Of a stretch of DNA of 64,000 nucleotides, positions 45,001 to 51,876 are shown piece after piece. The notes beneath the pieces are model-generated. The model saw only the letters and a program-made list of their open reading frames with translations. It was not told the origin of the DNA and made no database searches. The DNA is from an uncultured Lachnospiraceae bacterium (GTDB lineage: Bacteria; Bacillota; Clostridia; Lachnospirales; Lachnospiraceae): positions 1 through 64,000 of the forward strand of contig CAJULA010000006.1 in assembly GCA_910587155.1 (NCBI GenBank). Reading direction: 5' to 3'. The first letter of the stretch is position 1. Each line of letters starts with the position of its first letter. The position numbers and the translations under genes were made by a program.

Positions 45001-47199
45001 CCGTCAGGGGTGCAGTCCATTGATGCGGTGGCTTTCTATACGGATTACACGGACAATGGTGCAAATCATACGACCTACAGTGACCTGATCAAGGCAAAGC
45101 CGGGTTATACTGATGAAGGGCCTGAGACATCGGATGAGGATGTCGTGCCCGGTCTGTTCAGCGGCTGGTTTGACGAAGAAGGGGATAAATCGGCTCAGAC
45201 CCCGGAAAACATAAGAGGTAATGACTACATTAAGAGCATCACCCTGACAGATGTAAAATTTCTGCCGGATTACGCTTTCGACAACTGTCAGAATCTGGAG
45301 TCCGTTGTGCTGGGGGAGGCGATGGAGGACATCGGTGTCGCGCCTTTCCGGGGATGCTATAATCTGACGAGTGTGGGCGGCAATGAGAAATTTATCGGTG
45401 AGAACGGTATCGTCTATTCCGTCAATAAAGATGGAAAATACATCATCGAAGAATGTCTGCCGGCAAGAGGTCTTTTGGTAGGAAACCCATCCGTCAATGC
45501 GGAAAATGATCCGCTTCTTGCGAAGGTCGGATATCTCAAAGAGGGTGCCTTTGAAGACTGTGATGAAATTTCCGAAGTGGATCTGACAGGTACGGACGGA
45601 CTGGATACGATTACACAGAAATGCTTCAGAGATTGTGACAATCTGATGAGTGTCATATTGCCGGAGACCGTAAATTCGATTCAGGATGAAGCGTTCGGAA
45701 ATATTAAACGTGCCACGGTAGAGATCAGAGGACGGGAGGTAGATATCGCAACCAATGCGTTCGAACATGTCAATACGATGACAATATACACGCATAAAGA
45801 CAGTGCGGCTGCCAGGTATGCGGACTATCATCAGATTACTTTGAAACTGATGGAAGAAACCTATAAAGTTACTTTTGTAGATTATGACGGAACCGTTCTC
45901 GGTGTCGAATTTGTGGAAGACGGGAAAGATGCCGTGCCGCCGGACAGTCCGGAGCGGAATGGCTATAAGTTTACCGGATGGAGCGGAAGCTACCAGAATG
46001 TGCATGAGGACAGAACTGTGATTGCGCAGTATATTCCCAATACCGGCGATCCGTCAGACCCGAACAATCCCAATAATCCGAATAACCCGGATAATCCCAA
46101 TAACCCCAATGATCCGGGAAACAACGGAAATAACGGGAACAATGGAAATAACGGGAATAACGGGAATAACGGAAATAATGGCAGCAACGGAAGTAACAGT
46201 GACGATGATGACGATGACGACGATGATGACGATGACGACGACGATGATATCCATACCGTAACGGTTGTCAACGGCATGGGAAGCGGACGCTATAAGAAAG
46301 GGCGTACCGTGACCATAACGGCGAATCCGGCGCCTGAGGGGCAGTCCTTCAGTTACTGGAGCACCACTTCCGAAAACGTGGTACTGGCCAATGCGCAGAA
46401 TTCGACGACGACATTTACCATGCCGGATAATCGGGTTACCGTGACGGCTAATTACAAGGAAGGCACAAGCGGCAATGGCACGACGTACAGTACGACGGCG
46501 CCTGTAGTCAGCACAACCTCCAATGGCGGCGGCTCCGGTGACGGTACGGGAGGCAGCGGCACAGGCGATGATTCAGGGGACGGTGCGACGACCGTGACGG
46601 ATACCACTACCACGCCGGATAGCAATACAAAAGTGGTGATTACCAAACCGGGAATTTCCAATACTGGTGTTGCCTCTGCGACAGTGGAAGGTTCTGATGA
46701 TGATTTTGTGGTGATGATCACACAAAGCGATGTGGCAGAACAGGAAGTACAGAATGCACTGCTGAGAGAATACGGCAGTCTGGATAATATTGTATATACG
46801 GCAATGGACATTTCCCTGTATGATGCGACAGGAACCGTACCCATTTCCGATGTTTCAGGACTGCGGGTGAATATTACCATGCCTCTTCCTGATGCACAGA
46901 TCAGTTATGGCGGCAATAATAAGGCAGCCGGTGTGGTAGACGGCAGTCTGGATAAGCTGAATGCCAGATTTAACAATATCAATGGTGTAGATTGTATCAC
47001 GTTTACGGCGACACATTTCTCGCCTTACACGATTTATGTGGATACGGCAAACCTGACAGCTGCGACGGATATGTCTCCGCAGACAGGGGATCCGATTCAT
47101 CCCAAATGGTTCCTGGCAATGGGCCTTGCCTGTCTTTCCGTACTGCTCTTTATGAAGCGGGATGCGAAGCCAAAAGTTAAGGCAAAGGCAGCTGTCTGA
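42094..47199 (+). CDS. Giant LRR (BspA-type) surface protein with InlB-like repeat and SPQTG sorting signal
   Basis: 1701 residues; RBS GGGAG before ATG 42094. N-terminal signal sequence (AIILMITSIIVAAIP, residues about 18-36). Several BspA-type leucine-rich units (IGDNAFEDSFITSL, IGNGAFRGCNYLKEV, IGAEAFRSNPELTTFE, IGAGAFSNCRALSTL and further ones) alternate with other regions. Later come an InlB B-type repeat (YKVTFVDYDGTVLG, YKFTGWSGSYQN), NNP and NNG repeats, a run of 16 Asp (46201-46248) and a second beta repeat. The C-terminus has SPQTGDP, a hydrophobic helix and a Lys-rich tail, a sortase signal of the SPxTG type. Function: cell-surface adhesion or binding. Confidence 0.9.
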   Translation: MAKTEKKKNRKLRRRIRRTTAIILMITSIIVAAIPVPENAAAPTGGVAPLNDADRTPDHYDYDVDAAGSDYVNFNDSGLSLSSTAATEPAYTVIESGGNYIYQWQFKYYTAAAAVTGGVKSAIVKEYNPTYRADNVDMSDSLYVEYEKISEQEFNNFVNKRINGDGGYNTVVTLVTPNEVDPLARLRGYNPADGSDSGNVQAAPVIKKYFPTEYAAYEAQYNAWQAADNENPGSAGVAPTCNFDFNSSAVRNRATEFYCDVAYSKLNNPTYMLTGFELQRVTDRSDATAANPDVATRVYMPKVKTETEINTNIDRDASGFVVGDMSPSIVAIADNAFKEVRNVEKLTLPENVKYIGDNAFEDSFITSLTARGLIGIGNGAFRGCNYLKEVVVRGSGTSSTLLRIGAEAFRSNPELTTFEVPGSLLEIGAGAFSNCRALSTLTFQPGGHSDCDIRSFAFHDCGALTSVDWGDGTNNIKSIGKAAFAMSSGIGNMTEFHFPQGVANAGTSTGNLGDLAPGGGFLGDYILAGRGTLERVYMPSNSWGRSQKVTLPEGTFINCYNLGYVEFTDDGRFSCGYVEFADRLFAEVANEKLYVRGPMLCAERNTAYPRKSTWATTSVAKPEGGIPYVYKDENGKDCYEVCTEKYLLAIGEDGVLQSCTFRDAQGNPSFKPEFVDIVIPDEVGTIKTTGIAGGSFDKDANQDANAIKKWIRSIEIEDGGAIKSIGDNTFQGCPYLERVKIGDSVNSIGANAFADCGTEIPSTKALEVKFSTPTDGHTNFKMGANAFTTGGLPLVFEGDIVKGYAPFDHAMNPDTYAKKDTGLRILYKSSRPTNLIVIQDNATGLSTLVDYPKYEEINERNEDYCREMEALWESVYAGKSGALQRRNYAEATTDEEKAQWYGPWLNGTDPALDELGNVIKTGEELGRYYDDPDNKYDIVDLYENTYTEQWKQLAPEGKAIVEATLNVVVPSGVQSIDAVAFYTDYTDNGANHTTYSDLIKAKPGYTDEGPETSDEDVVPGLFSGWFDEEGDKSAQTPENIRGNDYIKSITLTDVKFLPDYAFDNCQNLESVVLGEAMEDIGVAPFRGCYNLTSVGGNEKFIGENGIVYSVNKDGKYIIEECLPARGLLVGNPSVNAENDPLLAKVGYLKEGAFEDCDEISEVDLTGTDGLDTITQKCFRDCDNLMSVILPETVNSIQDEAFGNIKRATVEIRGREVDIATNAFEHVNTMTIYTHKDSAAARYADYHQITLKLMEETYKVTFVDYDGTVLGVEFVEDGKDAVPPDSPERNGYKFTGWSGSYQNVHEDRTVIAQYIPNTGDPSDPNNPNNPNNPDNPNNPNDPGNNGNNGNNGNNGNNGNNGNNGSNGSNSDDDDDDDDDDDDDDDDIHTVTVVNGMGSGRYKKGRTVTITANPAPEGQSFSYWSTTSENVVLANAQNSTTTFTMPDNRVTVTANYKEGTSGNGTTYSTTAPVVSTTSNGGGSGDGTGGSGTGDDSGDGATTVTDTTTTPDSNTKVVITKPGISNTGVASATVEGSDDDFVVMITQSDVAEQEVQNALLREYGSLDNIVYTAMDISLYDATGTVPISDVSGLRVNITMPLPDAQISYGGNNKAAGVVDGSLDKLNARFNNINGVDCITFTATHFSPYTIYVDTANLTAATDMSPQTGDPIHPKWFLAMGLACLSVLLFMKRDAKPKVKAKAAV

Positions 47200-47235
47200 G
47201 GCCGGACAGGGCGGCAGCTTGATAAAACAGCATAA

Positions 47236-47270
47236 CAAAAAACTCCTGGTGTGACAGCCGGGAGTTTTTT
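47236..47270 (+). terminator. Terminator of the surface protein gene
   Basis: AAAAAACTCC-GG pairs with CC-GGAGTTTTTT (one mismatch) with a T-run. It ends the srtB-LRR transcript. Confidence 0.85.
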
Positions 47271-47286
47271 ATGTGTTATAGTAAAT

Positions 47287-47382
47287 GTTACCTTTCACAC
47301 CCACGCCATGCACTTGCTGCATGGCGTCAGAGCCAGCGCCCAAATGCCTGTTTTTAGGCATTTTGTGTGCATCAATTGTAAC
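47287..47382. repeat. Structured dispersed repeat, copy 2 (GTTAC...GTAAC element)
   Basis: Close relative of the inner part of the 10506-10636 element: GTTACCTTTCACACCCACGC at the start, CATGCACTTGCTGCATGGCG in the centre, ATGCCTG...GGCAT later, and GTAAC at the end. GCATGCAC-type hairpins dominate. A third shorter relative lies at 47991-48033. Confidence 0.75.
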
Positions 47383-47413
47383 ACAAAGTTTAAGCGCCAG
47401 AGCTTTCTGTATA

Positions 47414-47442
47414 AAGAGCCGCTTGCAAAACAGGCGGCTCTT
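47414..47442. repeat. Short perfect inverted repeat AAGAGCCGC/GCGGCTCTT
   Basis: The nine-base stem (47414-47422 and 47434-47442) overlaps the candidate plus-strand promoter at 47423-47451, so it may be an operator or a terminator for reads from upstream. Confidence 0.45.
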
Positions 47443-47451
47443 GTGTATAAT
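47423..47451 (+). promoter_or_regulatory. Promoter of a candidate antisense RNA
   Basis: TTGCAA (47423-47428) and TATAAT (47446-47451) are 17 bases apart, with TGTG before the -10. The transcript would start near 47458 and meet the hairpin at 47512-47558. Confidence 0.6.
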
Positions 47452-47457
47452 CTAATC

Positions 47458-47562
47458 AGAAAGGTAATCGGAATTGATCTTCCGATGTGCCCTCAGTTTT
47501 GATACTGAAATAAAGAAATAAGCATCATACCTTGGGCGGTTGGGATGCTTATTTCTTTTTAT
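47458..47562 (+). ncRNA. Candidate antitoxin RNA converging on the small toxin gene
   Basis: Inferred from the promoter at 47423 and the terminator ending near 47562. This RNA of about 105 bases would overlap the 3' end (stop codon and terminator) of the minus-strand toxin mRNA. Two convergent RNAs sharing one bidirectional terminator is the layout of the Fst/par type I systems. No transcript data. Confidence 0.4.
47512..47560. terminator. Shared bidirectional terminator, 15-bp perfect stem
   Basis: AAAGAAATAAGCATC (47512-47526) pairs perfectly with 47544-47558 around a 17-base loop, with A/T flanks. The stop codon of the toxin gene (TAA at 47549-47551 on the minus strand) lies inside the stem. 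Confidence 0.85.
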
Positions 47563-47629
47563 GGTTGTCTATGTAAGACAGTGCTGAAAATATGAGTAAC
47601 AACAATGTAAGAACTTCCATTGTGTTCAT
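47549..47629 (-). CDS. 26-residue holin-like toxin-type membrane peptide
   Basis: ATG at 47629 with the ribosome site GAGGGTGGTG just before it. The peptide MNTMEVLTLLLLIFSALSYI then DNHKKK has one hydrophobic helix and a Lys tail, as in the putative holin-like toxin family and the type I toxins TxpA/BsrG/Fst in layout. Its own promoter lies at 47710-47738, giving a leader of about 75 bases. It is too short for usual gene callers. Toxicity is inferred. Confidence 0.65.
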   Translation of the reverse strand: MNTMEVLTLLLLIFSALSYIDNHKKK

Positions 47630-47709
47630 AAGCACCACCCTCTTTCGCAAGGACTAGAGGGCATCCGTCGGAAAATCGCATCCTGCTTTCTTTTCGATCG
47701 TACAAGTTG

Positions 47710-47738
47710 ATTGTAGCATAGAAGAATGCAACGTTCAA
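47710..47738 (-). promoter_or_regulatory. Promoter of the small toxin-type gene
   Basis: On the minus strand TTGAAC (47733-47738) and TACAAT (47710-47715) are exactly 17 bases apart. Confidence 0.75.
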
Positions 47739-47779
47739 TCATAATATGTTTAGCGGATAAAGTGTATTTTAGACAGTTG

Positions 47780-47816
47780 TTAGGGAAGTGCTGATTTAAT
47801 CAGCACTTCCTTAGAC
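47780..47816. repeat. Palindromic element GGAAGTGCTGA...TCAGCACTTCC
   Basis: The stem GGAAGTGCTGATT/AATCAGCACTTCC (47784-47810) is almost a perfect palindrome. The flanks are TTAG on the left and TTAGAC on the right. The same palindrome recurs at 51844-51870 with two substitutions. Confidence 0.75.
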
Positions 47817-47897
47817 AGGGTGTTTTTCTCGTTGATTTTATTCGGTTTTCAGGGCACTTTTAGGTTCGAATCCCGTCTTGTGATCTGATTGAAGTTG

Positions 47898-47935
47898 CGG
47901 AAATGTTGAAGCTATCAGCATTTCCGTATTTTTTG
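47898..47935 (+). terminator. Terminator-like hairpin without an obvious upstream gene
   Basis: CGGAAATGTTGA (47898-47909) pairs with TCAGCATTTCCG (47915-47926, one wobble), followed by TATTTTTTG. The sequence before it has a tRNA-like GGTTCGAATCC fragment that does not fold. Confidence 0.6.
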
Positions 47936-47990
47936 TATTTGCAAACTTGAAGACAGCCGAAGACAGTGATTACAGTTGCTTACAATGCTG

Positions 47991-48033
47991 TTACTTTTCA
48001 CATCATGCAGCAAGTGTATGGTGTGAAAAGTAA
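47991..48033. repeat. Short relative of the GTTAC element
   Basis: TTACTTTTCACA (47991-48002) is a perfect inverted repeat with 48022-48033. The loop TCATGCAGCAAGTGTATGG is close to the reverse complement of the centre of the 47287 repeat. The region 47563-48449 holds no gene other than the toxin-type peptide. Confidence 0.65.
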
Positions 48034-48068
48034 TAAATCATGAACTCAAAATTTTTTCCCCAGAGTAC

Positions 48069-48097
48069 TTTTCATTTTCAGTGTAATCTGTTATAAT
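48069..48097 (+). promoter_or_regulatory. Candidate promoter upstream of hemL
   Basis: TTTTCA (48069-48074) and TATAAT (48092-48097), 17 bases apart. It would give a leader of about 345 bases before hemL, in which I recognise no known riboswitch. Confidence 0.45.
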
Positions 48098-48449
48098 CTT
48101 TTTACTTCATATAAATCATGTTTATGAATTCAGTTGTCTAATCAGCCACAGTATGATATGGAGCCATAGAATATTGTGCCACGTCTTCCGAATCTGCAGA
48201 ATCTGCCGCAAAATCAGCCCTTGATTGATAAGTAAGAATAGATGAGAATGAGAGCAGGATGTACTGAGTTTTGGACTGTTTTATGAGGAAAAGGATTTTT
48301 GTGACAGCATATTCAGGTCAAACATAGAAAAAGGAGTTTGGATTCATTTTAAATCTCTTCTATTTTGTATGTTTTGCTCAGGCTGCAATTATGGTTGCAG
48401 AGTTTTGCAATGACTTATTATCAACAGGGAAGGAAAGGAGAAATTTACA

Positions 48450-49733
48450 GTGAGAACAGAAATATCAGAGGATTTATATGAAAAAGCATGTACCCTGATG
48501 CCCGGAGGTGTGAACAGTCCGGTACGCGCGTTTCGCAGTGTAGGGCGGATACCGTTTTTTGTGAAAAGTGCAAAAGGCGACAGGCTTATGGATGAAGATG
48601 GTAATGAGTGGATTGATTATGTCTGTTCCTGGGGGCCGGGTATCTTGGGGCACGCATATCCTGAGGTAGTGCAAAAGGTGCGGGAAGCGGTTTTGGACGG
48701 ACTGACCTTTGGCACTCCCACAAGGAAAGAAGTCGAACTGGCGGAAATGATCTGCGGATGTATGCCATCCATGGAAAAGATCAGACTGGTAAACTCCGGT
48801 ACGGAGGCTGTGATGAGTGCTGTCCGGGCGGCCAGGGGATATACGGGGCGGAGCCGGATTGTGAAATTCAGAGGGTGTTATCACGGGCACAGTGACGGGC
48901 TGCTTGTAAAAGCCGGTAGTGGATTACTGACAGGAGGTGTGCCGGACAGTGACGGGATACCTGCCTCCTATACGGCGCATACTCTGGTAGCGCCTTATAA
49001 TGACACACAGCGGGTAGCAGAGATTTTCAGGGAATACGGACAGGAAATCGCCTGTCTGATTGTGGAACCGGTAGCGGCCAATATGGGCGTGGTATTGCCG
49101 GAAAAAGGTTTTCTGGAATTTCTCAGGGAGATTACAGAGCGCTATGGGGCGGTTTTGATTTTTGATGAAGTGATCACGGGCTTCAGACTGGGGCTGGGCG
49201 GGGCACAGGAATATTATCATATCAGGCCGGATATGACCACCCTGGGCAAGATTGCCGGAGGCGGTATGCCGCTTGCTGCGTATGGAGGCCGACGTGAGAT
49301 TATGGATTGTATTGCGCCTCTGGGCAATGTATATCAGGCGGGTACGCTGTCCGGTAATCCGATTGCCACGACGGCGGGGATTGCCACATTGTCTGTTTTG
49401 ATGGATCAGCCGGAGATTTATACGCAGATTGAGGAAAAGGCAGAGAAGCTGGCTGATGCTTACCGTAGTCATGCAGGCTTATGGGTGAATCAAATCGGTT
49501 CTCTGCTCAGCGTATTTTTTACAGACAGAACGGTACGGGATTACAGCAGTGCGGTTTTCTCAAACGTGGATGCCTATGCTGCATATTTTGAGTATATGCT
49601 GGAAAACGGGATCTATGTGGCGCCTTCCCAGTTTGAAGCCATGTTCGTATCATCGGCACATACCAGGGAAGATATAGAACTGACGCTGCAATGTATTCGG
49701 GGACTGGATATGCAGAAAATCTACAAATGGTGA
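48450..49733 (+). CDS. hemL: Glutamate-1-semialdehyde 2,1-aminomutase
   Basis: 427 residues from GTG 48450, RBS AAAGGAG. PLP enzyme that converts glutamate-1-semialdehyde to 5-aminolevulinate, the start of tetrapyrrole synthesis. Motifs: MPGGVNSPVRAF, NSGTEAVMSAVRAARGYTGR, YHGHSDGLL, and K267 in TLGKIAGGGMP as the PLP Lys. Length typical. No other heme gene lies nearby, so it is a lone gene with a long leader. Confidence 0.95.
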   Translation: MRTEISEDLYEKACTLMPGGVNSPVRAFRSVGRIPFFVKSAKGDRLMDEDGNEWIDYVCSWGPGILGHAYPEVVQKVREAVLDGLTFGTPTRKEVELAEMICGCMPSMEKIRLVNSGTEAVMSAVRAARGYTGRSRIVKFRGCYHGHSDGLLVKAGSGLLTGGVPDSDGIPASYTAHTLVAPYNDTQRVAEIFREYGQEIACLIVEPVAANMGVVLPEKGFLEFLREITERYGAVLIFDEVITGFRLGLGGAQEYYHIRPDMTTLGKIAGGGMPLAAYGGRREIMDCIAPLGNVYQAGTLSGNPIATTAGIATLSVLMDQPEIYTQIEEKAEKLADAYRSHAGLWVNQIGSLLSVFFTDRTVRDYSSAVFSNVDAYAAYFEYMLENGIYVAPSQFEAMFVSSAHTREDIELTLQCIRGLDMQKIYKW

Positions 49734-49875
49734 GAAGTCATATGGCCATAAATACGTGTAAAATCTGGCGTGGGTGTAAATTGTAATGTCGGTCTGATTG
49801 CGGCTGTGCGGTGGGAGTCGATCCGGAACAGCCGGGTATCATGAACATTGAAAGGAAAGGCAGCGGAGAGGTAAC

Positions 49876-50559
49876 ATGGAACACGGAAAAGCAGTAAGGG
49901 AAGGAAGCAGGCAGATTGCCGGGATGGGCAGTGAGATGAAAAGACGTATTATAATGACAGCAGCAGGCGTGCTTTTGAGTGGATTTGCGGTGGGCATGTT
50001 TAATGTGTCTGCGTTTGGTATGGATCCGTTTCAGGTCTTTGCCCATGGCATCTGGCTTCATACACCACTTTCATTTGGAACGTTTTATATGATATTGAAT
50101 TTGCTGATGCTGATCGGTGTATTTTTTGTGGACAGGAGCAAAATTGGCCTGGGGACTTTCATCAATATTTTCCTTCTGGGTTATATGGTAGACTTTTCAA
50201 CATGGATTTGGAACAGAGCTGTATTTACGGAATCTGTGATGATAAGGGGCTTTTTATTGTTTTCCGGGGTTCTCTTGCTGTGTATGGCTTCTTCGCTTTA
50301 TTTTGTGGGGGATCTGGGGGTATCTACTTATGATTCCGTGGCACTTTGTATTTCACAGCACATGAAATGGAAATTTTTTCTTGTCAGAGTGGTATGTGAT
50401 CTGATCGTTGCTCTGATCGGATTTGGACTTGGAGCCATATTGGGGATCGGGACGCTCGTATCTGCATTTGGCATGGGGCCGGCGATTTCTTTTTTCAATA
50501 TACATATGTCAGAACCGCTTCGCTATGGAAAAAGAAATGGAGCCGGGACAATATCATAA
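49876..50559 (+). CDS. YczE/YitT-like membrane protein
   Basis: 227 residues, ATG 49876 after GGAGAGGTAAC. About five hydrophobic segments (residues about 25-47, 62-85, 90-110, 120-140, 160-195). LLSGFAVGMFNVSAFGMDPF is the conserved first segment of the YczE family (related to YitT/YyaS), with SLYFVGDLGVSTYDSVALC later. Function unknown, inner membrane. Followed at 78 bases by the heptad-repeat gene. Confidence 0.78.
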   Translation: MEHGKAVREGSRQIAGMGSEMKRRIIMTAAGVLLSGFAVGMFNVSAFGMDPFQVFAHGIWLHTPLSFGTFYMILNLLMLIGVFFVDRSKIGLGTFINIFLLGYMVDFSTWIWNRAVFTESVMIRGFLLFSGVLLLCMASSLYFVGDLGVSTYDSVALCISQHMKWKFFLVRVVCDLIVALIGFGLGAILGIGTLVSAFGMGPAISFFNIHMSEPLRYGKRNGAGTIS

Positions 50560-50636
50560 TCTTTTCTTTATAACACGGCTGCTATGCCGGGGTTATATCT
50601 TATTCACACATCTTTTTATGAAGGAGGTATCTTTTT

Positions 50637-51683
50637 ATGACAGACAGTGAGAAATTGGATCTTATTTTATCGGAAATGGTGGGTATGAAATCGGACATGC
50701 AGGAGTTAAAAACAGATGTCCAGGAGCTAAAAATTGATGTTCGGGAGTTAAAAATTGATGTTCAGGAGTTAAAAACGGATGTAAAAGAACTGAGAACCGA
50801 TGTGGATATTCTGAAGGCAGACATGGAAATCGTGAAGCAGGAAGTCCGGAAACTGAAAGAGGATGTAGATGTCCTAAAGGAGGATGTAGAGATCCTAAAG
50901 GAGAACGTAGCGGTTCTGAAGGTGGATGTCGCGGAACTGAAGGCGGACGTAGAGTTCTTGAAGGCAGAAGTAGCGGCCCTAAGAGCGGATGTAGAGTTCT
51001 TGAAGGCAGAAGTAGCGGCCCTAAGAGCGGATGTAGAGTTCTTGAAGGCAGAAGTAGCGGCCCTAAGAGCTGATGTAGAGGTCTTGAAGGCAGATGTCGC
51101 GGAATTGAAGACAGACGTAGCGGAATTGAAGACAGACGTAGCGGAATTGAAGACAGACGTAGCGGAATTGAAGTCAGACGTAGCGGAATTGAAGTCAGAC
51201 GTAGCGGTTCTGAAGTCAGGTGTTGCGGAACTGAAGTCAGACATAGCAGGACTGAAAGCGGATGTAGCGGTTCTGAAAGTTGACGTAGCAGTTCTAAAAG
51301 CGGATGTAGCGCTTCTGAAGGAAGATGTGGAAATTGTAAAGGAAGACGTAGATTTTCTGAAAGAAGAGTCAGAGGAATTAAAAACAGATGTCAGAGAGTT
51401 ACGGGCCGATGTGGATATTCTGAAAATAGAAACGGAAGAGATAAAATTAGATGTTTGTGTTCTGAAAGTTGCGGTACGGAAACTGGATGGGGATGTTACG
51501 AGAATAGGTCTGGTAATTGAAAATGAAATTCGCATTAACATCAAACGCGTAGCGGAAGGGCATCTTGATCTGTCAAGGAATCTTCAGAACGCTATGAAGC
51601 CGAATCAGGAAATCGAATTATTGGCAGTCAGGATCGGAATGGTGGAGACTGCGGTGGAAAAACTGAAAAGCGCAGGATCATAA
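50637..51683 (+). CDS. Extremely regular heptad-repeat coiled-coil protein
   Basis: 348 residues, ATG 50637 after GGAGGTATC. Residues about 18-265 consist almost only of seven-residue units of the form L-K-x-D-V-x-E/V (ELKTDV, VLKADV, FLKAEV), so a long parallel coiled coil. Several 14- and 21-residue DNA blocks are exactly repeated (AEVAALRADVEFLK appears three times; AELKTDVAELKTDV several times). The last 70 residues (NEIRINIKRVAEGHLDLSRN) are non-repetitive and conserved-looking. Function unknown; no signal peptide. Confidence 0.85.
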   Translation: MTDSEKLDLILSEMVGMKSDMQELKTDVQELKIDVRELKIDVQELKTDVKELRTDVDILKADMEIVKQEVRKLKEDVDVLKEDVEILKENVAVLKVDVAELKADVEFLKAEVAALRADVEFLKAEVAALRADVEFLKAEVAALRADVEVLKADVAELKTDVAELKTDVAELKTDVAELKSDVAELKSDVAVLKSGVAELKSDIAGLKADVAVLKVDVAVLKADVALLKEDVEIVKEDVDFLKEESEELKTDVRELRADVDILKIETEEIKLDVCVLKVAVRKLDGDVTRIGLVIENEIRINIKRVAEGHLDLSRNLQNAMKPNQEIELLAVRIGMVETAVEKLKSAGS

Positions 51684-51749
51684 AGCGGTCAGTCTGTCAT
51701 CTGATAAAAACATTTCTTTTCATTTTCTGTGTTCCATTTCATTTGTTTA

Positions 51750-51876
51750 GGGAAACGCTGATGAAAGCGTTTCCCGCGCCGGATTTGCGCTGCGAAGCAG
51801 TATTTTCCTTTGCAAATCTGTGCGCATCTGCCGGAGGCTCTGGGGAAGCGCTGATTTAATCAGCACTTCCTTAGAC
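51750..51876. repeat. Repeat region with hairpin and GGAAGCGCTGA palindrome
   Basis: A hairpin GGGAAACGCT/AGCGTTTCCC (51750-51759 and 51766-51775) and the palindrome (51844-51870) bracket GCGCCGGATTTGCGCTGC and a GCAAATCTGTGCGC stretch. The palindrome matches that at 47784-47810. The element lies against the 3' end of the aldo-keto reductase gene and probably serves as its terminator. Confidence 0.65.

Noticed and set aside
45004..46005. 333-residue open frame antisense to the LRR protein
   Set aside because: The plus-strand protein continues through it with clear repeats; nothing supports a second gene.
47855..47885. GGTTCGAATCC fragment like a tRNA T-arm, perhaps an integration site
   Set aside because: The bases on both sides do not form a T-stem or an acceptor, and no tRNA body lies before it; too short to support an attachment site.
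50937..51240. Regularly spaced direct repeats like a CRISPR array
   Set aside because: The repeats are in-phase codons of a heptad-repeat protein with no spacer diversity and no cas genes nearby.
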